Positions 8,703 through 18,972 of a stretch of DNA of 64,000 nucleotides are shown here, one piece after another. Each line of letters starts with the position of its first letter. Position 1 is the first letter of the stretch. The translations under genes and the position numbers were made by a program. The notes beneath the pieces were generated by a model. That model did no database searches. It saw only the letters and a program-made list of their open reading frames with translations, and was not told where the DNA came from. The stretch is from positions 50,165 through 114,164 of the forward strand of contig NZ_VAVZ01000004.1 of the NCBI RefSeq assembly GCF_005771525.1. Reading direction: 5' to 3'. This DNA comes from Nesterenkonia salmonea. GTDB lineage: Bacteria; Actinomycetota; Actinomycetes; Actinomycetales; Micrococcaceae.

Positions 8703-10148
8703 ATGAGCCGCACCACAGAGCCCGTCAAGCACGCTGTGCGTGCCGGGGACGCCCCCGCCTCTCCCGAAGAGCCGCTGAACAAGTCCCTCATTGCCAAATG
8801 GAGCTTGTGGTCGTGGGGAAACGCCACAGTTTCTGCGGTGATGACCACGTTCGTGTTCGGCACATACCTCACCTCACCCGTGTTCGATCCAGCCGGGCTG
8901 CCAGAGGGCGCCAGCCCTGGAGACCGCGGCGCGCAGTACCTGGCGGTGGCGACCGCAGTGGCCGGTGCCGTGGTGGCGCTGACCGCGCCGGTGATTGGCC
9001 AACGCACGGATAAAGCGGGACGCCGGCGCCTGTGGCTGACGCTGAACACCGTCATGGTGATCACTATGGTGGCGCTGTGCTTCTTCGTACGGCCAGAGGA
9101 GGGCTACCTCCTGCTAGGCGTGACGCTGATGGCACTTATGGGCATCTTCGATGAATTCGCCAACTTGAACTACAACGCGATGATCACTGATATCTCCGAC
9201 CACGATCGTATGGGTCGGGTATCTGGGATCGGTTGGGGTGCAGGCTATATGGGCGGCATCGTGCTGCTGTTGCTGGTCTATGTCGGCATGATCGAAGGAG
9301 ACTGGCTAGGAATCGGCAGCGACGATGCGGTCAACATCCGAGCTGTCGCTCTGGTCGCAGCCGCCTGGCACCTTCTGTTTGCCCTGCCGTTGCTGCTGAC
9401 AAAGCTGAAGACTGCCGACAAGCATGATGTTCAGGACAAGGTGTCCGTGGCCGAGTCCTACCGCAGGCTCTTCCGAGTCATCGGTGGCCTGTGGCGTGAG
9501 GACCGCAACACTTTGTGGTTCCTTCTCTCCTCCGCGATATACCGCGATGGACTCTCCGCTGTCTTCGTGTGGGGAGCAGTTCTCGGCGTGCATGTGTACC
9601 GGATTGAGGATGCGAACATTCCGTTCACCGAAATGGCTGGAAGCGTCTTGCTTTTTGGTGTTGCCGGCAATGTGGTGGCCGCCCTGGGGGCATTCATTGG
9701 CGGGTGGTTTGACGACCGGCTCGGGCCCCGTAGGGTCATCGCGATCAGCCTGGGGAGCTTGCTGGGCATCGCTGTGCTCCTGTGGATTTTCGTCGAACCC
9801 CGAGACATGGGGCCCGTATCGCTGTCCCCGGTGGGCGCATTCTGGCTGTTCGGGCTTCTGCTGTGCGTGTTCGTCGGACCCGCGCAGGCCTCTTCCCGAG
9901 CGTTCCTGGGACGCCTCGCTCCGCCGGCCCGGGCAGGGGAACTGTTCGGCCTCTATGCCACGGCTGGTCGCGGATTCTCGTTCTTGACCCCAGCGTTGAT
10001 CGGTCTGCTGATTTTTATCTTCGGCGGTCAGGTGATGGCCATCGTTGGCATCACCATTGTGCTTTCAGTGGGTCTGCTACTCCTGCTGGTCAAGGTTCGG
10101 GACCCATCAGGTCCGGCGAAGATGTACGACCACTCCGCAGCCCGCTAG
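8703..10148 (+). CDS. MFS transporter, UMF1/Atg22-like
   Basis: A 481-aa integral membrane protein with about 12 hydrophobic segments. The opening SKWSLWSWGNATVSAVMTTFVFGTYL layout (a transporter helix with WxWGN), the loop between helices 2 and 3 with GQRTDKAGRRR, and FDEFANLNYNAMI followed by GRVSGIGWGAGYMGG match the UMF1/Atg22-like branch of the major facilitator superfamily, often related to amino-acid efflux. Substrate is unknown. The stop codon overlaps the stop of the convergent AEC gene. GAGGGAG lies upstream of the ATG. Confidence 0.8.
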   Translation: MSRTTEPVKHAVRAGDAPASPEEPLNKSLIAKWSLWSWGNATVSAVMTTFVFGTYLTSPVFDPAGLPEGASPGDRGAQYLAVATAVAGAVVALTAPVIGQRTDKAGRRRLWLTLNTVMVITMVALCFFVRPEEGYLLLGVTLMALMGIFDEFANLNYNAMITDISDHDRMGRVSGIGWGAGYMGGIVLLLLVYVGMIEGDWLGIGSDDAVNIRAVALVAAAWHLLFALPLLLTKLKTADKHDVQDKVSVAESYRRLFRVIGGLWREDRNTLWFLLSSAIYRDGLSAVFVWGAVLGVHVYRIEDANIPFTEMAGSVLLFGVAGNVVAALGAFIGGWFDDRLGPRRVIAISLGSLLGIAVLLWIFVEPRDMGPVSLSPVGAFWLFGLLLCVFVGPAQASSRAFLGRLAPPARAGELFGLYATAGRGFSFLTPALIGLLIFIFGGQVMAIVGITIVLSVGLLLLLVKVRDPSGPAKMYDHSAAR

Positions 10149-11104
10149 GCCAGGAACAGAGCGACGGCGACCATGGAGGGGATCCCAAGGATCGTGGTCA
10201 CCAGCACCGTGTCGCGGGCAATGGTTTCCCCGGTGCCGTAGCGTACTGCGGCTACCAGAACGTTCTGCGCCGTAGGCAGCGAAGCCATCACAACAGCGGC
10301 CAGCAGCATGAGACCGTCCATGCGGAAAACGAAGGCTGCAATGACGTAGGCGAGCAGTGGGTGCAGCACCAATTTGATGGACACGGCAATAAGCACATCA
10401 CGGCGGCGGCCGGACGCTTTGTCCAGCGGGTGCGAGCCGACGAGCGATAAACCGAAGGCAAGCAGCATCAGTGGAATGGACGCCCCTGCCAGGAGCTCTA
10501 CAGATTCGTGAATCTGCTCCGGGAGCCTCCAGTTCTGCCATGAGAAGATCAGCCCCAGTGCGCATCCGATGATCATCGGGTTCCCCAGTGTTTGGCCGAG
10601 CCGGCGGAGAACCTCAACACTGGCGCGGGGGCGAACCCGCGACGTCGAGCGTTTTCCCGCAGTGAGCTGGTCAAGCAGACCAACGTAGATGGGGGCGTAG
10701 AGAGCCAACTGAAACATCACGATGGGCGCAGCGAGGCTGATGTCTCCCAGCACATAGGCGGCAATGGGGAACCCCAGGTTGGCGGCGTTGACCAGTGAAG
10801 CGCTCATCCCGCCAATGACCAGATCGGCCCCTGAGCGGCCGCGCAGGAAGAATCTTCCGAAGAGAAAGAACAGTCCGAGCATCGTGAAGGCGCTCAGGGC
10901 AGCGACTGCGAATTGCGGTCCCAGGACTTCGCGAATGGGCGACTCAGAGATGGTGAGGAACAGCAAGCAGGGTGAGGCGACGAAGAAAGCCACCCTGGAG
11001 AGAACTACCCGCGCCTCCGGTCCAAGGACTTTGATGCGGCCCAGCACATAGCCGACCGCGATGATCATCCAGACCACAGCAAATCCGGACAATACTGCCG
11101 CCAT
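10145..11104 (-). CDS. AEC-family (auxin efflux carrier) transporter
   Basis: A 319-aa membrane protein with two five-helix hydrophobic bundles around a basic central loop (residues ~150-170), the organisation of the bile/arsenite/riboflavin superfamily AEC carriers that export organic acids such as malate or malonate. Visible family segments are NAANLGFPIAAYVLGD in the first half and MASLPTAQNVLVAAVRYG in the second. I chose ATG 11102-11104 over the ATG six bases upstream because AGGAG lies at the right distance for it. It converges on the MFS gene with overlapping stop codons. Confidence 0.82.
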   Translation of the reverse strand: MAAVLSGFAVVWMIIAVGYVLGRIKVLGPEARVVLSRVAFFVASPCLLFLTISESPIREVLGPQFAVAALSAFTMLGLFFLFGRFFLRGRSGADLVIGGMSASLVNAANLGFPIAAYVLGDISLAAPIVMFQLALYAPIYVGLLDQLTAGKRSTSRVRPRASVEVLRRLGQTLGNPMIIGCALGLIFSWQNWRLPEQIHESVELLAGASIPLMLLAFGLSLVGSHPLDKASGRRRDVLIAVSIKLVLHPLLAYVIAAFVFRMDGLMLLAAVVMASLPTAQNVLVAAVRYGTGETIARDTVLVTTILGIPSMVAVALFLA

Positions 11105-11212
11105 GCACATCTCCTCCGGTCAGGGGCTTCAGGGGTTGGGAGAGCCTTTTGCAGGCACCCCCGCACCACCCTACGCCTGCCTGGATGCGGTCACTGCTGG
11201 TAATTTGGGTCC

Positions 11213-11794
11213 GTGCTGCTTTCCGATAATGATATTCGTGCCGCGATCGACGTCGGCCGCATTCGTCTTGATCCGTTCGATGCGGAGATGATCCAACCCT
11301 CCAGTGTCGATGTGCGCCTAGAGCGCATGTTCCGACTTTTCGACAACCACAAGTACGCTCATATTGACCCTTCCGTTGAGCAGAGTGACCTCACCCGCTT
11401 GGTGGAGGTCGACCCGGATGAACCGTTCGTGCTGCACCCTGGTGAGTTCGTCCTGGGGTCCACCTATGAGGTTGTGACACTGCCCGACGACGTCGCAGCC
11501 CGTTTAGAAGGCAAGTCTTCACTGGGCCGTTTGGGGCTCCTGACGCACTCCACAGCAGGTTTCATTGATCCCGGTTTCACCGGACAGGTGACGCTGGAGC
11601 TCTCCAATATGGCCACACTGCCCATTAAACTGTGGCCTGGGTCGAAGATCGGGCAGCTGTGCTTCTTCAAGCTCTCTTCGCCCGCATCCACCGGCTATGG
11701 TTCAACAGCCCATCAGTCGCGCTACCAAGGCCAGCGTGGGCCCACTGCTTCGCGCAGCCACGAAAACTTCCACCGGACGATCATCACGTCATGA
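11213..11794 (+). CDS. dcd: dCTP deaminase, dUMP-forming
   Basis: Trimeric nucleotide enzyme that deaminates dCTP and, in the actinobacterial branch, also hydrolyses the triphosphate to give dUMP for thymidylate synthesis. The 193-aa protein has the substrate loop [23 protein letters not shown], the catalytic glutamate in TLELSN, and the C-terminal [13 protein letters not shown] lid (here [13 protein letters not shown]). The [10 protein letters not shown] and LELSN signatures match the bifunctional M. tuberculosis enzyme rather than E. coli Dcd. The start is GTG at 11213. The stop overlaps the next ATG by 4 bp. Confidence 0.93.
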   Translation: MLLSDNDIRAAIDVGRIRLDPFDAEMIQPSSVDVRLERMFRLFDNHKYAHIDPSVEQSDLTRLVEVDPDEPFVLHPGEFVLGSTYEVVTLPDDVAARLEGKSSLGRLGLLTHSTAGFIDPGFTGQVTLELSNMATLPIKLWPGSKIGQLCFFKLSSPASTGYGSTAHQSRYQGQRGPTASRSHENFHRTIITS

Positions 11795-12921
11795 GCGATA
11801 TCCCTCAGCACTCCTCACCTCGTCACACCGGCCATGGGCCGGTGCCGAACCTTTCAGCGGATGCTGATGAGCACCCTGATTTTGTCCATGAACGCTCTGC
11901 CCCCGAGGACGACCAAACCTCCCGTCCCGGCATCGTCGCTGTGGCAGGGTGGGCGGTGGGCCTCGTGGTAGCGGCTGTGGCAACCGTTGTCGCGGTATGG
12001 CAGGTCAACGAGCATTTCTACGCGCCCGATGCGACAGCCGAAACCTACTGGGATGCTCTCAGCGCTGGTGAAGGCGCGGAGGCGCTGAGCCTGTTCGAAT
12101 CAGTGCCTGAGTTCGCCCAGAACGGCGAGGTCGACAACCTGCTTCTGACCGGTGCGCCGCTGAGCCGTTCCGCTGAACTGATCGAATCCGCTGAAGTTGC
12201 CGAAACCGGCGACGGCGCCGAGTTCAGCTTCACTGCCGGGGAGGACACCTACACCACCGAGCTGCCGGTGACGCATACCGGAACCTCTTGGGGTTTCTTT
12301 GACGACTGGGAAATCGCTTCCGCCGGGATCACCTGGTTTGAGGTGGACGTCCCCGGCGCACGCCAGGGCGGAATCGGGCAGGTCCAGGTCAACGGTGAAC
12401 CGGTTAATTTGGACGAGGAGACGGCTCAGCTCTCTGCCTACGTTCCGACGGTCGCCGAGATCAGCATCGACACCCAATGGCTGACCGGGGCCACCACCCA
12501 TGTTGTCACGGCTGCCGATGGCGGTGACGCCGCCTCAGCTGAGCGCGTGACCATGGAACTTGAGGCCTCTGAGGAGGCTGCCCAGCGCCTAGAGGAAGAA
12601 CTCGCCGCCTATTTCGACGACTGCGACCAGCAGGTGCTGATGCCCGCCGGCTGCCCAGTGGGCACCACCACACCACATCGGGTTGACCCGGACACCATCA
12701 GCTGGAATTTCCCCGAAGCCGAAGAGTTCTCCCTCACTTTCGACGCCGAAGGGTGGGAAATCACACACAACGAACTGGTGGCAGAAGCCAGCTTTGACGC
12801 CATCCATCACCACACTGGCGAGCAGCTGAACGAGACAGAACAGGTGCCGTTCGACCTCGACATCCAGATCGGTGCCAGCGGTGATGACCTGGTGGTCTCC
12901 ATCAACGGAACCACGCCTTAG
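11791..12921 (+). CDS. Membrane-anchored protein of unknown function
   Basis: A 376-aa protein starting at the ATG that overlaps the dcd stop (ATGA). Residues 1-45 are hydrophilic and probably cytoplasmic, one transmembrane helix follows (about 48-70, [21 protein letters not shown]), and the remaining ~300 acidic residues would be outside the cell. The opening of this domain ([21 protein letters not shown]) resembles actinobacterial extracellular domains with a low-conservation NTF2/DUF4878-like helix, but I cannot assign a family. Two cysteines ([13 protein letters not shown]) near residue 285 could form a disulfide. Coupling to dcd is probably positional only. Confidence 0.7.
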   Translation: MSDIPQHSSPRHTGHGPVPNLSADADEHPDFVHERSAPEDDQTSRPGIVAVAGWAVGLVVAAVATVVAVWQVNEHFYAPDATAETYWDALSAGEGAEALSLFESVPEFAQNGEVDNLLLTGAPLSRSAELIESAEVAETGDGAEFSFTAGEDTYTTELPVTHTGTSWGFFDDWEIASAGITWFEVDVPGARQGGIGQVQVNGEPVNLDEETAQLSAYVPTVAEISIDTQWLTGATTHVVTAADGGDAASAERVTMELEASEEAAQRLEEELAAYFDDCDQQVLMPAGCPVGTTTPHRVDPDTISWNFPEAEEFSLTFDAEGWEITHNELVAEASFDAIHHHTGEQLNETEQVPFDLDIQIGASGDDLVVSINGTTP

Positions 12922-12932
12922 ACTTAGGCCCC

Positions 12933-15512
12933 GTGGCTAGAGCAAAGATCGAAGAACGCGATCCTGCGGAGCTGAGGTCAGCGCCCGACCCCGAGGTCCT
13001 CGAATCCAAGGGGCTGAACTCTGTTCAAGTTTCCGAACGACTCCAACTTCAACTGGCCAACGTCCAGCCACACACCACGTCCCGGTCAATCGCTGAGATC
13101 CTTCGAACCCACTTGATGACCCTGTTCAACCTCATCATTGCGGTCTGTGCCGTCATCATCATCCTCCTGGGACGTTGGCTGGATCTACTCTTCGCCATTG
13201 CCGCGGTCGGCAATGTAGTGATCGGGCTCGTCCAGGAATACAGCGCCAAACGGAAACTCGATGGTATTGCCCTGCTTCATCAGGACCGCATCCGGGTGCT
13301 ACGTGACGGAATGATCATCCAGATCCACCGTGAGCAGGTGGTTCTCGACGACGTGCTGGAGCTCCGCCGCGGTGACCAAGTCCCAGCGGACGGGGTCGTT
13401 CTCTCCAGTAATGACCTGGACATCGATGAGTCCATGCTCACCGGTGAGTCTGTTCCTGTCGCAAAACGCCGTGGGGACGGCATACTTTCCGGCACGGCCG
13501 TGATCGCCGGCTCCGGCAGGTTCGTGGTCACGGCGGTCGGGGAGAGGGCTCATGCGGTGAAGCTCACTACTGCGGCTAAGAAGTACCTCAAGATCAATTC
13601 TGAGATCCGCCGCGCGCTGGAGCGCATCGCATTCTGGCTGTCGATCGTCCTCATTCCGATCACGGCGGTGGTGTTCAACGGTCAGATGCTGGCCAATGGT
13701 GGATGGCGGACTGCTTGGGCCACCGGGGAGTGGCGTGAGGCGCTCGTCACCGCCGTGGCGTCTATCACCGCTATGGTCCCCCAGGGTCTGGCACTGATGA
13801 CGACAATTGCGTTCGCGGTTGCGGCGGTGAAACTGGCCCGCCACCAGGTGCTGATACAAGAACAGCCGGCCGTGGAGATCCTGGCGCGTGTGGGCGTCGT
13901 GTGTTTGGACAAGACGGGAACTCTTACTGATGGGACCATCGTGTTCCACGGTTCAACGTCCCTGGACCCGGCCGGACTGCCAGTGGGCTGGGAACGCAGC
14001 ACCAGAGCGCATGCGGTGCATTCGGCGGATGGAGCGGAACCGTGGCAGCAGGTCCTGGCGCATTTCGGACATGACGAGGCTGCCAATCCCACGGCTGCGG
14101 CCCTCACCGTGCCCTTTACCGCCATACCCGCACACCGGCCCGCTTATGCCGTGCAGTTTTCTTCAATGCGCCGCTGGTCCGCTGTGACCTTCGGCGAGGA
14201 TGCAGGCCGCTTGGCCGGGCACTGGGTCCTTGGAGCCCCAGAGATCCTCAAGGATGCCCGAGTCGCCTCAGAAGTGGACGTTGATCAACTTCTCCGCCAT
14301 ACCGATGGGATCGCCGCTCAGGGCCTGCGCACCCTTCTTCTGGCGCACGCCCCGGTGGTCGGCCCACTGGACGAGGCAAACACGGTTCCGCTCCGGAAGG
14401 GCCAGACGCTGCCACCTCAGTTGAAGCCTGTGGCTCTGGTGACGTTCAAAGAAAACGTCCGGCGCGACGCCGCCACCACCTTGGAATATTTCCGGGAGCA
14501 GGAAGTCAGCCTCAAAGTGATCTCTGGGGACAACCCCAAGACAGTTGCCGCGGTGGCCCGTGAGGTGGGTCTAGAGTTCGAGGGCGAAGGTATTGATGCC
14601 TCCAGCTTGTCCGCTGACCCTGACGTGCTGAGATCCGCGGTGGCCACACACAACGTTTTCGGCCGGGTCACCCCGGAGCAGAAAGCTGCCATGGTGGAGG
14701 CGCTCCAGGCCAATGGACATGTGGTCGCAATGACTGGTGACGGCATCAACGACGCTTTAGCCGTGAAGAAGGCAGACCTGGGCATCGCCATGGGCTCCGG
14801 CGCGCCAGCAACGAAGGCCGTGAGCCGGATGGTGTTGCTCGACGGAAAGTTCTCACGGCTTCCTTCCGTATTGGAGGAGGGGCGGAAGGTGATCGCCAAT
14901 ACTGAGCGGCTGGCCAATCTCTTCCTGGCTAAGACCGCCTACGCGATCGTTCTGGGGCTGTTTTTTGCTCTCGCGTTTTGGCACTTCCCGTTCATTCCCC
15001 GTCAGTTCTCCACGGCAGACTTCATCATATTGGGTCTTCCTGCCTTCGTGCTGGCGGTCATGCCCAGCGTTCAGCGGTATCGGCGCGGGTTCCTCAAACG
15101 CTCGGCTATGTTCGCCATTCCTACGTCTGTGGCGATCGTGATGAGTTTGATTGCGGTGTCGGCCTTCGGACGTCGATTCGGCGACTCCGCCTCTGAGATC
15201 CAAACTGCAAGCTTCATTGCGTTGACGCTAGTCGGCCTATGGGTTCTCAATACGGCCCTTCGTCCGCTGACCATTCCCAGGGTGACCCTGATCAGCTCCA
15301 TGTACGTCCTGCTCGGACTGGTTCTGCTCGTGCCGATCTCCCAGCAGTATCACCTGTTCGCCCTGCCGACAGCTGAGCTGCTGGCCGCCACGTTTGTTGC
15401 CTCACTGGCCGGATGCGGACTTGTTGAACTCGGACACCGTGGCTACGTAGCCTGGGTGGAAAAGCCCAGCCCGTCAAGGGGGACTTCAGTGATCCCGGCT
15501 GCCCAGCAGTGA
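12933..15512 (+). CDS. Cation-transporting P-type ATPase (CtpE-like)
   Basis: An 859-aa ATP-driven ion pump in the cytoplasmic membrane. Actuator loop TGES at 170-173, phosphorylation motif DKTGTLT with Asp326, hinge motif TGDGINDA at 601-608, and about ten helices in 2+2+6 order. The intramembrane ion-site motif in helix 4 reads MVPQGL at 281-286. The overall layout and lack of an N-terminal metal-binding domain fit the mycobacterial CtpE group, reported as calcium transporters. Ion specificity here is inferred. The GTG start lies 11 bp after the previous stop, so the two may be cotranscribed. Confidence 0.88.
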   Translation: MARAKIEERDPAELRSAPDPEVLESKGLNSVQVSERLQLQLANVQPHTTSRSIAEILRTHLMTLFNLIIAVCAVIIILLGRWLDLLFAIAAVGNVVIGLVQEYSAKRKLDGIALLHQDRIRVLRDGMIIQIHREQVVLDDVLELRRGDQVPADGVVLSSNDLDIDESMLTGESVPVAKRRGDGILSGTAVIAGSGRFVVTAVGERAHAVKLTTAAKKYLKINSEIRRALERIAFWLSIVLIPITAVVFNGQMLANGGWRTAWATGEWREALVTAVASITAMVPQGLALMTTIAFAVAAVKLARHQVLIQEQPAVEILARVGVVCLDKTGTLTDGTIVFHGSTSLDPAGLPVGWERSTRAHAVHSADGAEPWQQVLAHFGHDEAANPTAAALTVPFTAIPAHRPAYAVQFSSMRRWSAVTFGEDAGRLAGHWVLGAPEILKDARVASEVDVDQLLRHTDGIAAQGLRTLLLAHAPVVGPLDEANTVPLRKGQTLPPQLKPVALVTFKENVRRDAATTLEYFREQEVSLKVISGDNPKTVAAVAREVGLEFEGEGIDASSLSADPDVLRSAVATHNVFGRVTPEQKAAMVEALQANGHVVAMTGDGINDALAVKKADLGIAMGSGAPATKAVSRMVLLDGKFSRLPSVLEEGRKVIANTERLANLFLAKTAYAIVLGLFFALAFWHFPFIPRQFSTADFIILGLPAFVLAVMPSVQRYRRGFLKRSAMFAIPTSVAIVMSLIAVSAFGRRFGDSASEIQTASFIALTLVGLWVLNTALRPLTIPRVTLISSMYVLLGLVLLVPISQQYHLFALPTAELLAATFVASLAGCGLVELGHRGYVAWVEKPSPSRGTSVIPAAQQ

Positions 15513-15551
15513 GCAGCCCCTCCCGTTCCCCCACGATGGTGGTGTCCTAGA

Positions 15552-16757
15552 GTGGCTCGTATGTCTAACCGAGCCTCTGGCAACCTCATGCTGTTGGCGA
15601 CCGTGCTGCTGGTGTCGGCGAACCTGCGTCCAGCGATCACCGTGGTGGGGCCTCTGATCGAACGAATCGGTTCTGACACGGGGCTGAGCCCGTTGGCGCT
15701 TGGCGCCTTAGGTTCTGTGCCGATTGTGGCTTTCGGGATCATCTCTCCGTTCGTCCACGTCCTGGGCAGACGTTTCGGGCTGGAACGGACGATATTCGTC
15801 TCTCTGCTGCTGCTGGCCGCAGGGACACTCCTGAGGTCGGTCCCCGGCTCAGACCTGGTTCCCCAAGCGTTGACACTCTATGCCGGAACCTCGATCCTTT
15901 CTGCAGCCATTGGTGTGGGCAATGTGTTGGTGCCCGCGGTGGTCAAGCGTGACTTTCCGGACCGGGTTCCGTTCATGACGGGGGTGTACACCGCAGCTCT
16001 TGTGGGAGCTGCAGCCATATTTTCAGGTGGGGCCGTCCCCCTGGCTGATGCTCTTGGGTGGGAACTCGCATTTGCAGTTCCGGCGATCTTTGCTCTATTG
16101 GCGGCTGTCGGGTGGGCACTGCGAAAGAAGCCGGCGCCTGATCAGCGTGATACTTCCTCCACTCGGCTGGTCGGAGCCGGGCTGCCGACGACGCTCTGGC
16201 GGCAGCCTCTGGCCTGGCAGGTGACTCTCTATTTCGGGCTGCAGTCCACATTGTTCTACACCCTGCTCACGTGGTTTCCGGCGATCCAAACCTCTCATGG
16301 AATCAACGAGGCTTCTGCGGGACTGTGGCTCGGGCTGTTCCAGGCTGTGGGCGTCGTCGCCAGTCTTATCGTCGGCCAGATCATGCAGCGCACCAGGGAT
16401 CAACGGGGAATCTCAGCGGTGGTGGTTGCTTTCATGCTGGTGGCCCTGCTGGGGATCATTGTCGCGCCTGGGCTCATGCCGCTGTGGGCCCTGTGTGCTG
16501 GCACCTCGACTGGCTGTTCCCTGCTTCTGGCCCTGACGTTCATCTCGTTGCGCGCAGGCAGTCCACGCCAGGTTGGCAAGCTCTCTGGGATGGCCCAGGG
16601 AGTCGGATACCTTCTTGCTGCGGCCGGACCTGTGCTGGCTGGGGCGCTCTACCAGGTGGTCGATTCGTGGACACCGGTGTTGTGGTGTGCTTTTGCCCTG
16701 GCGTTGGCCCAGGGGGTCTTCGGTCATTTCGCTGGCCGCAACGTTCATGTGGAGTGA
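15552..16757 (+). CDS. MFS transporter, CynX/NimT family
   Basis: A 401-aa 12-helix transporter. The first helix with SANLRPAITVVGPLIERIG is the hallmark of the CynX/NimT (cyanate/nitroimidazole) branch of the major facilitator superfamily, and GLWLGLFQAVGVVASLIVG in the second half fits as well. Substrate is unknown. The GTG at 15552 and the ATG at 15561 are both possible starts; neither has a strong Shine-Dalgarno. It sits 39 bp after the P-type ATPase on the same strand. Confidence 0.82.
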   Translation: MARMSNRASGNLMLLATVLLVSANLRPAITVVGPLIERIGSDTGLSPLALGALGSVPIVAFGIISPFVHVLGRRFGLERTIFVSLLLLAAGTLLRSVPGSDLVPQALTLYAGTSILSAAIGVGNVLVPAVVKRDFPDRVPFMTGVYTAALVGAAAIFSGGAVPLADALGWELAFAVPAIFALLAAVGWALRKKPAPDQRDTSSTRLVGAGLPTTLWRQPLAWQVTLYFGLQSTLFYTLLTWFPAIQTSHGINEASAGLWLGLFQAVGVVASLIVGQIMQRTRDQRGISAVVVAFMLVALLGIIVAPGLMPLWALCAGTSTGCSLLLALTFISLRAGSPRQVGKLSGMAQGVGYLLAAAGPVLAGALYQVVDSWTPVLWCAFALALAQGVFGHFAGRNVHVE

Positions 16758-16851
16758 TGGTTCAGTCTCTGTGGGACGGGAATAGGCGCAGCGCGGCGAA
16801 CGCTGGATAATTTAGGCTGAATTGCCTGAATCTTCACGAAAGTGAGCACTT

Positions 16852-17274
16852 ATGCTGAGGACGATGCTGGGCGGGAAAATACACCGCGCCACAGTGACAC
16901 ATGCCGATTTACACTACGTAGGGTCCGTCACTGTCGACGCCGACCTTCTGCGCGCCGCCGGGATTCTTGAGGGAGAGAAGGTCGACATTGTCGACATCAC
17001 CAATGGCGCGCGTCTGTCGACCTATGCCATCGCCGGGGATCCGGGCTCTGGCGTCCTGGGAATCAACGGCGCCGCGGCGCATTTGGTTCACCCTGGTGAT
17101 TTGGTCATCATCATGTCTTACCTTCAGCTCGACGACGCCGAGCTCACCCTGTACGAGCCGAGGGTGGTCCATGTAGACACCGACAACGCCATGGTGCGTC
17201 TCGGCGGGGACCCAGCTGAGCCTGTTCCTGGGTCACATGACCAGCTCGACCCTCGTCTTGCGACCCGAGCCTGA
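16852..17274 (+). CDS. panD: Aspartate 1-decarboxylase
   Basis: Pyruvoyl enzyme that makes beta-alanine from aspartate for pantothenate and CoA. Made as a 140-aa proenzyme that self-cleaves between Gly24 and Ser25 (YVGS), both present at the canonical positions. Substrate residues Arg54 and Tyr58 (GARLSTYAI) and [19 protein letters not shown] are conserved. The start [13 protein letters not shown] is typical. It stands alone, without panB or panC in the window. A GATAAT hexamer at 16806-16811 may be its -10 box but I found no matching -35. Confidence 0.96.
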   Translation: MLRTMLGGKIHRATVTHADLHYVGSVTVDADLLRAAGILEGEKVDIVDITNGARLSTYAIAGDPGSGVLGINGAAAHLVHPGDLVIIMSYLQLDDAELTLYEPRVVHVDTDNAMVRLGGDPAEPVPGSHDQLDPRLATRA

Positions 17275-17402
17275 GGTTCACTCGCCGAAAATCAGGGCCC
17301 TCTCAGGGCAAAGTAAGGGCATAACCCCCGTGACAGCGCCGGGTCGGCACGGCTAAGTTGGAACTATCCAACGCAGGACGTATTCGGAAGAAGGAGCACA
17401 TC

Positions 17403-17798
17403 ATGGGATTGCTTTCACTGGGAGCTGGAGTTGCCATCGGTTATCTGATCGGCACCAAGAAGGGTCAGGACCGAGTCGACGTCGGGATTGAGAACGCTAA
17501 GAAGTCCGCTCAAGAGGCGTGGGAGCGCGAGGAAGTCCAGGACTTTGTCTCGATGGCCTCTGACACTGCCACTAGGGTGTCGCACGAAGTTGCTGAAGGT
17601 GCTAAGAAGGCAGCTAAGTCTGCGTCGGGGGCTCTGCGGAAGGCCGCGGACAAAGCCGACGAGGCTCAAGAGATGATGACCGATATCGTCGATGAGGCTG
17701 AGGACATCGTGGAGGCTAAAGCCCAAGAGTTCAGTGGGGACGACTCCAGTGGCGGTGCCGGCTCTTCGGGCACCGAACAAGGGGACACCAAGAACTGA
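17403..17798 (+). CDS. YtxH-like membrane-tethered helical protein
   Basis: A 131-aa protein with an N-terminal Gly-rich hydrophobic segment (MGLLSLGAGVAIGYLIGTKKG) and a long charged amphipathic helix rich in Ala, Lys and Glu (residues ~25-110), ending in a Ser/Gly tail. This matches YtxH-type general-stress proteins, whose function is unclear. AAGGAG at 17391-17396 sets the ATG at 17403; upstream in-frame starts have no ribosome site. Confidence 0.72.
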   Translation: MGLLSLGAGVAIGYLIGTKKGQDRVDVGIENAKKSAQEAWEREEVQDFVSMASDTATRVSHEVAEGAKKAAKSASGALRKAADKADEAQEMMTDIVDEAEDIVEAKAQEFSGDDSSGGAGSSGTEQGDTKN

Positions 17799-17841
17799 GT
17801 CTCGCCCTGCGAGCTGGCTGACTTAGCTGAGGTGTGATTCA

Positions 17842-18972
17842 TTAGGGCCTTGTGGGACCTATGTAGCGTCCATTGCTGTCGTATTCGTCGACGAAGATCT
17901 TCGGTGGCTTGTCACCTGGTGCCAGCTCGACTGGTCCTGAGCAACCCCAGTGGTTTGCATCCTGACAGGCGCCGGAGACGTGCCGGTGACTGAGGCGCCA
18001 TATGTCTGCTACACCAGGGCTGGCTTCCACGGATGTGGAACCGCTGATTGGTGTCCAGGCCCCACCCGGGAGCCGGTATTCACCGATGAATGTGGTGGTG
18101 ACGCTCACGGGGTAAGTTCCTGTGTCTTGGTAGACATGCGAGGTGGGCGTCTCGATATCGAGTGCGCCTGTGCTGGTCTGCCGAGTGGCTGGGCCGCCTG
18201 GGTCGGATGTGCTCCTGGTAGTTCCGTCTCCGTAATTGAATCTGTATTCGACCGGGATTGCTCGGATTTCGACCTCTATCCCGAGTAGGGACTCAGTGAA
18301 CGTCTGGGTCGAAACTTCGGCGAAAACATTGGTGTGCTGGTTGACGTAGCCAAATCCTAAGAGCTCTTCTTCAAAGGCTACGGTCCCACCTTGTATGGGC
18401 AGGCTTGCGAAGGCCTGCTCCACCTCGCCGGGTATCTGGGTAAGGATCAATTCCCATTGCGACTCGGTCTGATCTGGCACGTCTTCTGCGAAGACCTGCT
18501 CAATCTCGGCAGCTGGCTCATCCTCGGGGCACACTTCTCTCGGAGCGAACCCTCGCTGCTCTTGAGTGTCGGCTAGCCGTTGCCCCATCGAGCATGTGAA
18601 GTTCGTGATGAAAGTCGGCATTGCGGCCATAAATCTTGTGCAGGCGGGATCTGCTTCGCCTGCGTCGTCGACACAGTAGTGCGCGCTGCGAGCGGAACCG
18701 CCTCCGTTGGATCCCCGTCCGCCTCCTTGAGCGGGCGGTCCCAAGCCAGACCGTGAACTCTCACCGGGGCTGCCTCCTTGGCGCGGCACCTCCCGCCACT
18801 GACGCGCGTCCCGCTCCGGACCTTCGATTCGCAACTCAACTTCGACGTGATGTCCGTCATATCGGCCTTCAATGTCCAGTTCTGGCTTCACTTGGTCCGC
18901 CTCGACACCAGTTGTCGTCCCCAAGTGGAGCGACATCGCAAGACCGCTAGCCAACACAGATGGCAGACTCAT
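17842..18972 (-). CDS. Secreted protein with PKD-like C-terminal domain
   Basis: A 376-aa protein with a weak signal peptide (about residues 1-25). The middle is Gly/Pro/Ser-rich (residues 60-95), and the C-terminal half has PKD/beta-sandwich features: YRFNYGDGTT, TSHVYQDTGTYPVSVTTTF and LPGGAWTPISG. Similar proteins occur downstream of DUF6318 lipoproteins in Micrococcales, and here the start overlaps the lipoprotein stop by 4 bp (ATGA). Four or more cysteines suggest extracytoplasmic folding. The function is unknown; a role in surface assembly or secretion is speculation. Confidence 0.65.
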   Translation of the reverse strand: MSLPSVLASGLAMSLHLGTTTGVEADQVKPELDIEGRYDGHHVEVELRIEGPERDARQWREVPRQGGSPGESSRSGLGPPAQGGGRGSNGGGSARSAHYCVDDAGEADPACTRFMAAMPTFITNFTCSMGQRLADTQEQRGFAPREVCPEDEPAAEIEQVFAEDVPDQTESQWELILTQIPGEVEQAFASLPIQGGTVAFEEELLGFGYVNQHTNVFAEVSTQTFTESLLGIEVEIRAIPVEYRFNYGDGTTRSTSDPGGPATRQTSTGALDIETPTSHVYQDTGTYPVSVTTTFIGEYRLPGGAWTPISGSTSVEASPGVADIWRLSHRHVSGACQDANHWGCSGPVELAPGDKPPKIFVDEYDSNGRYIGPTRP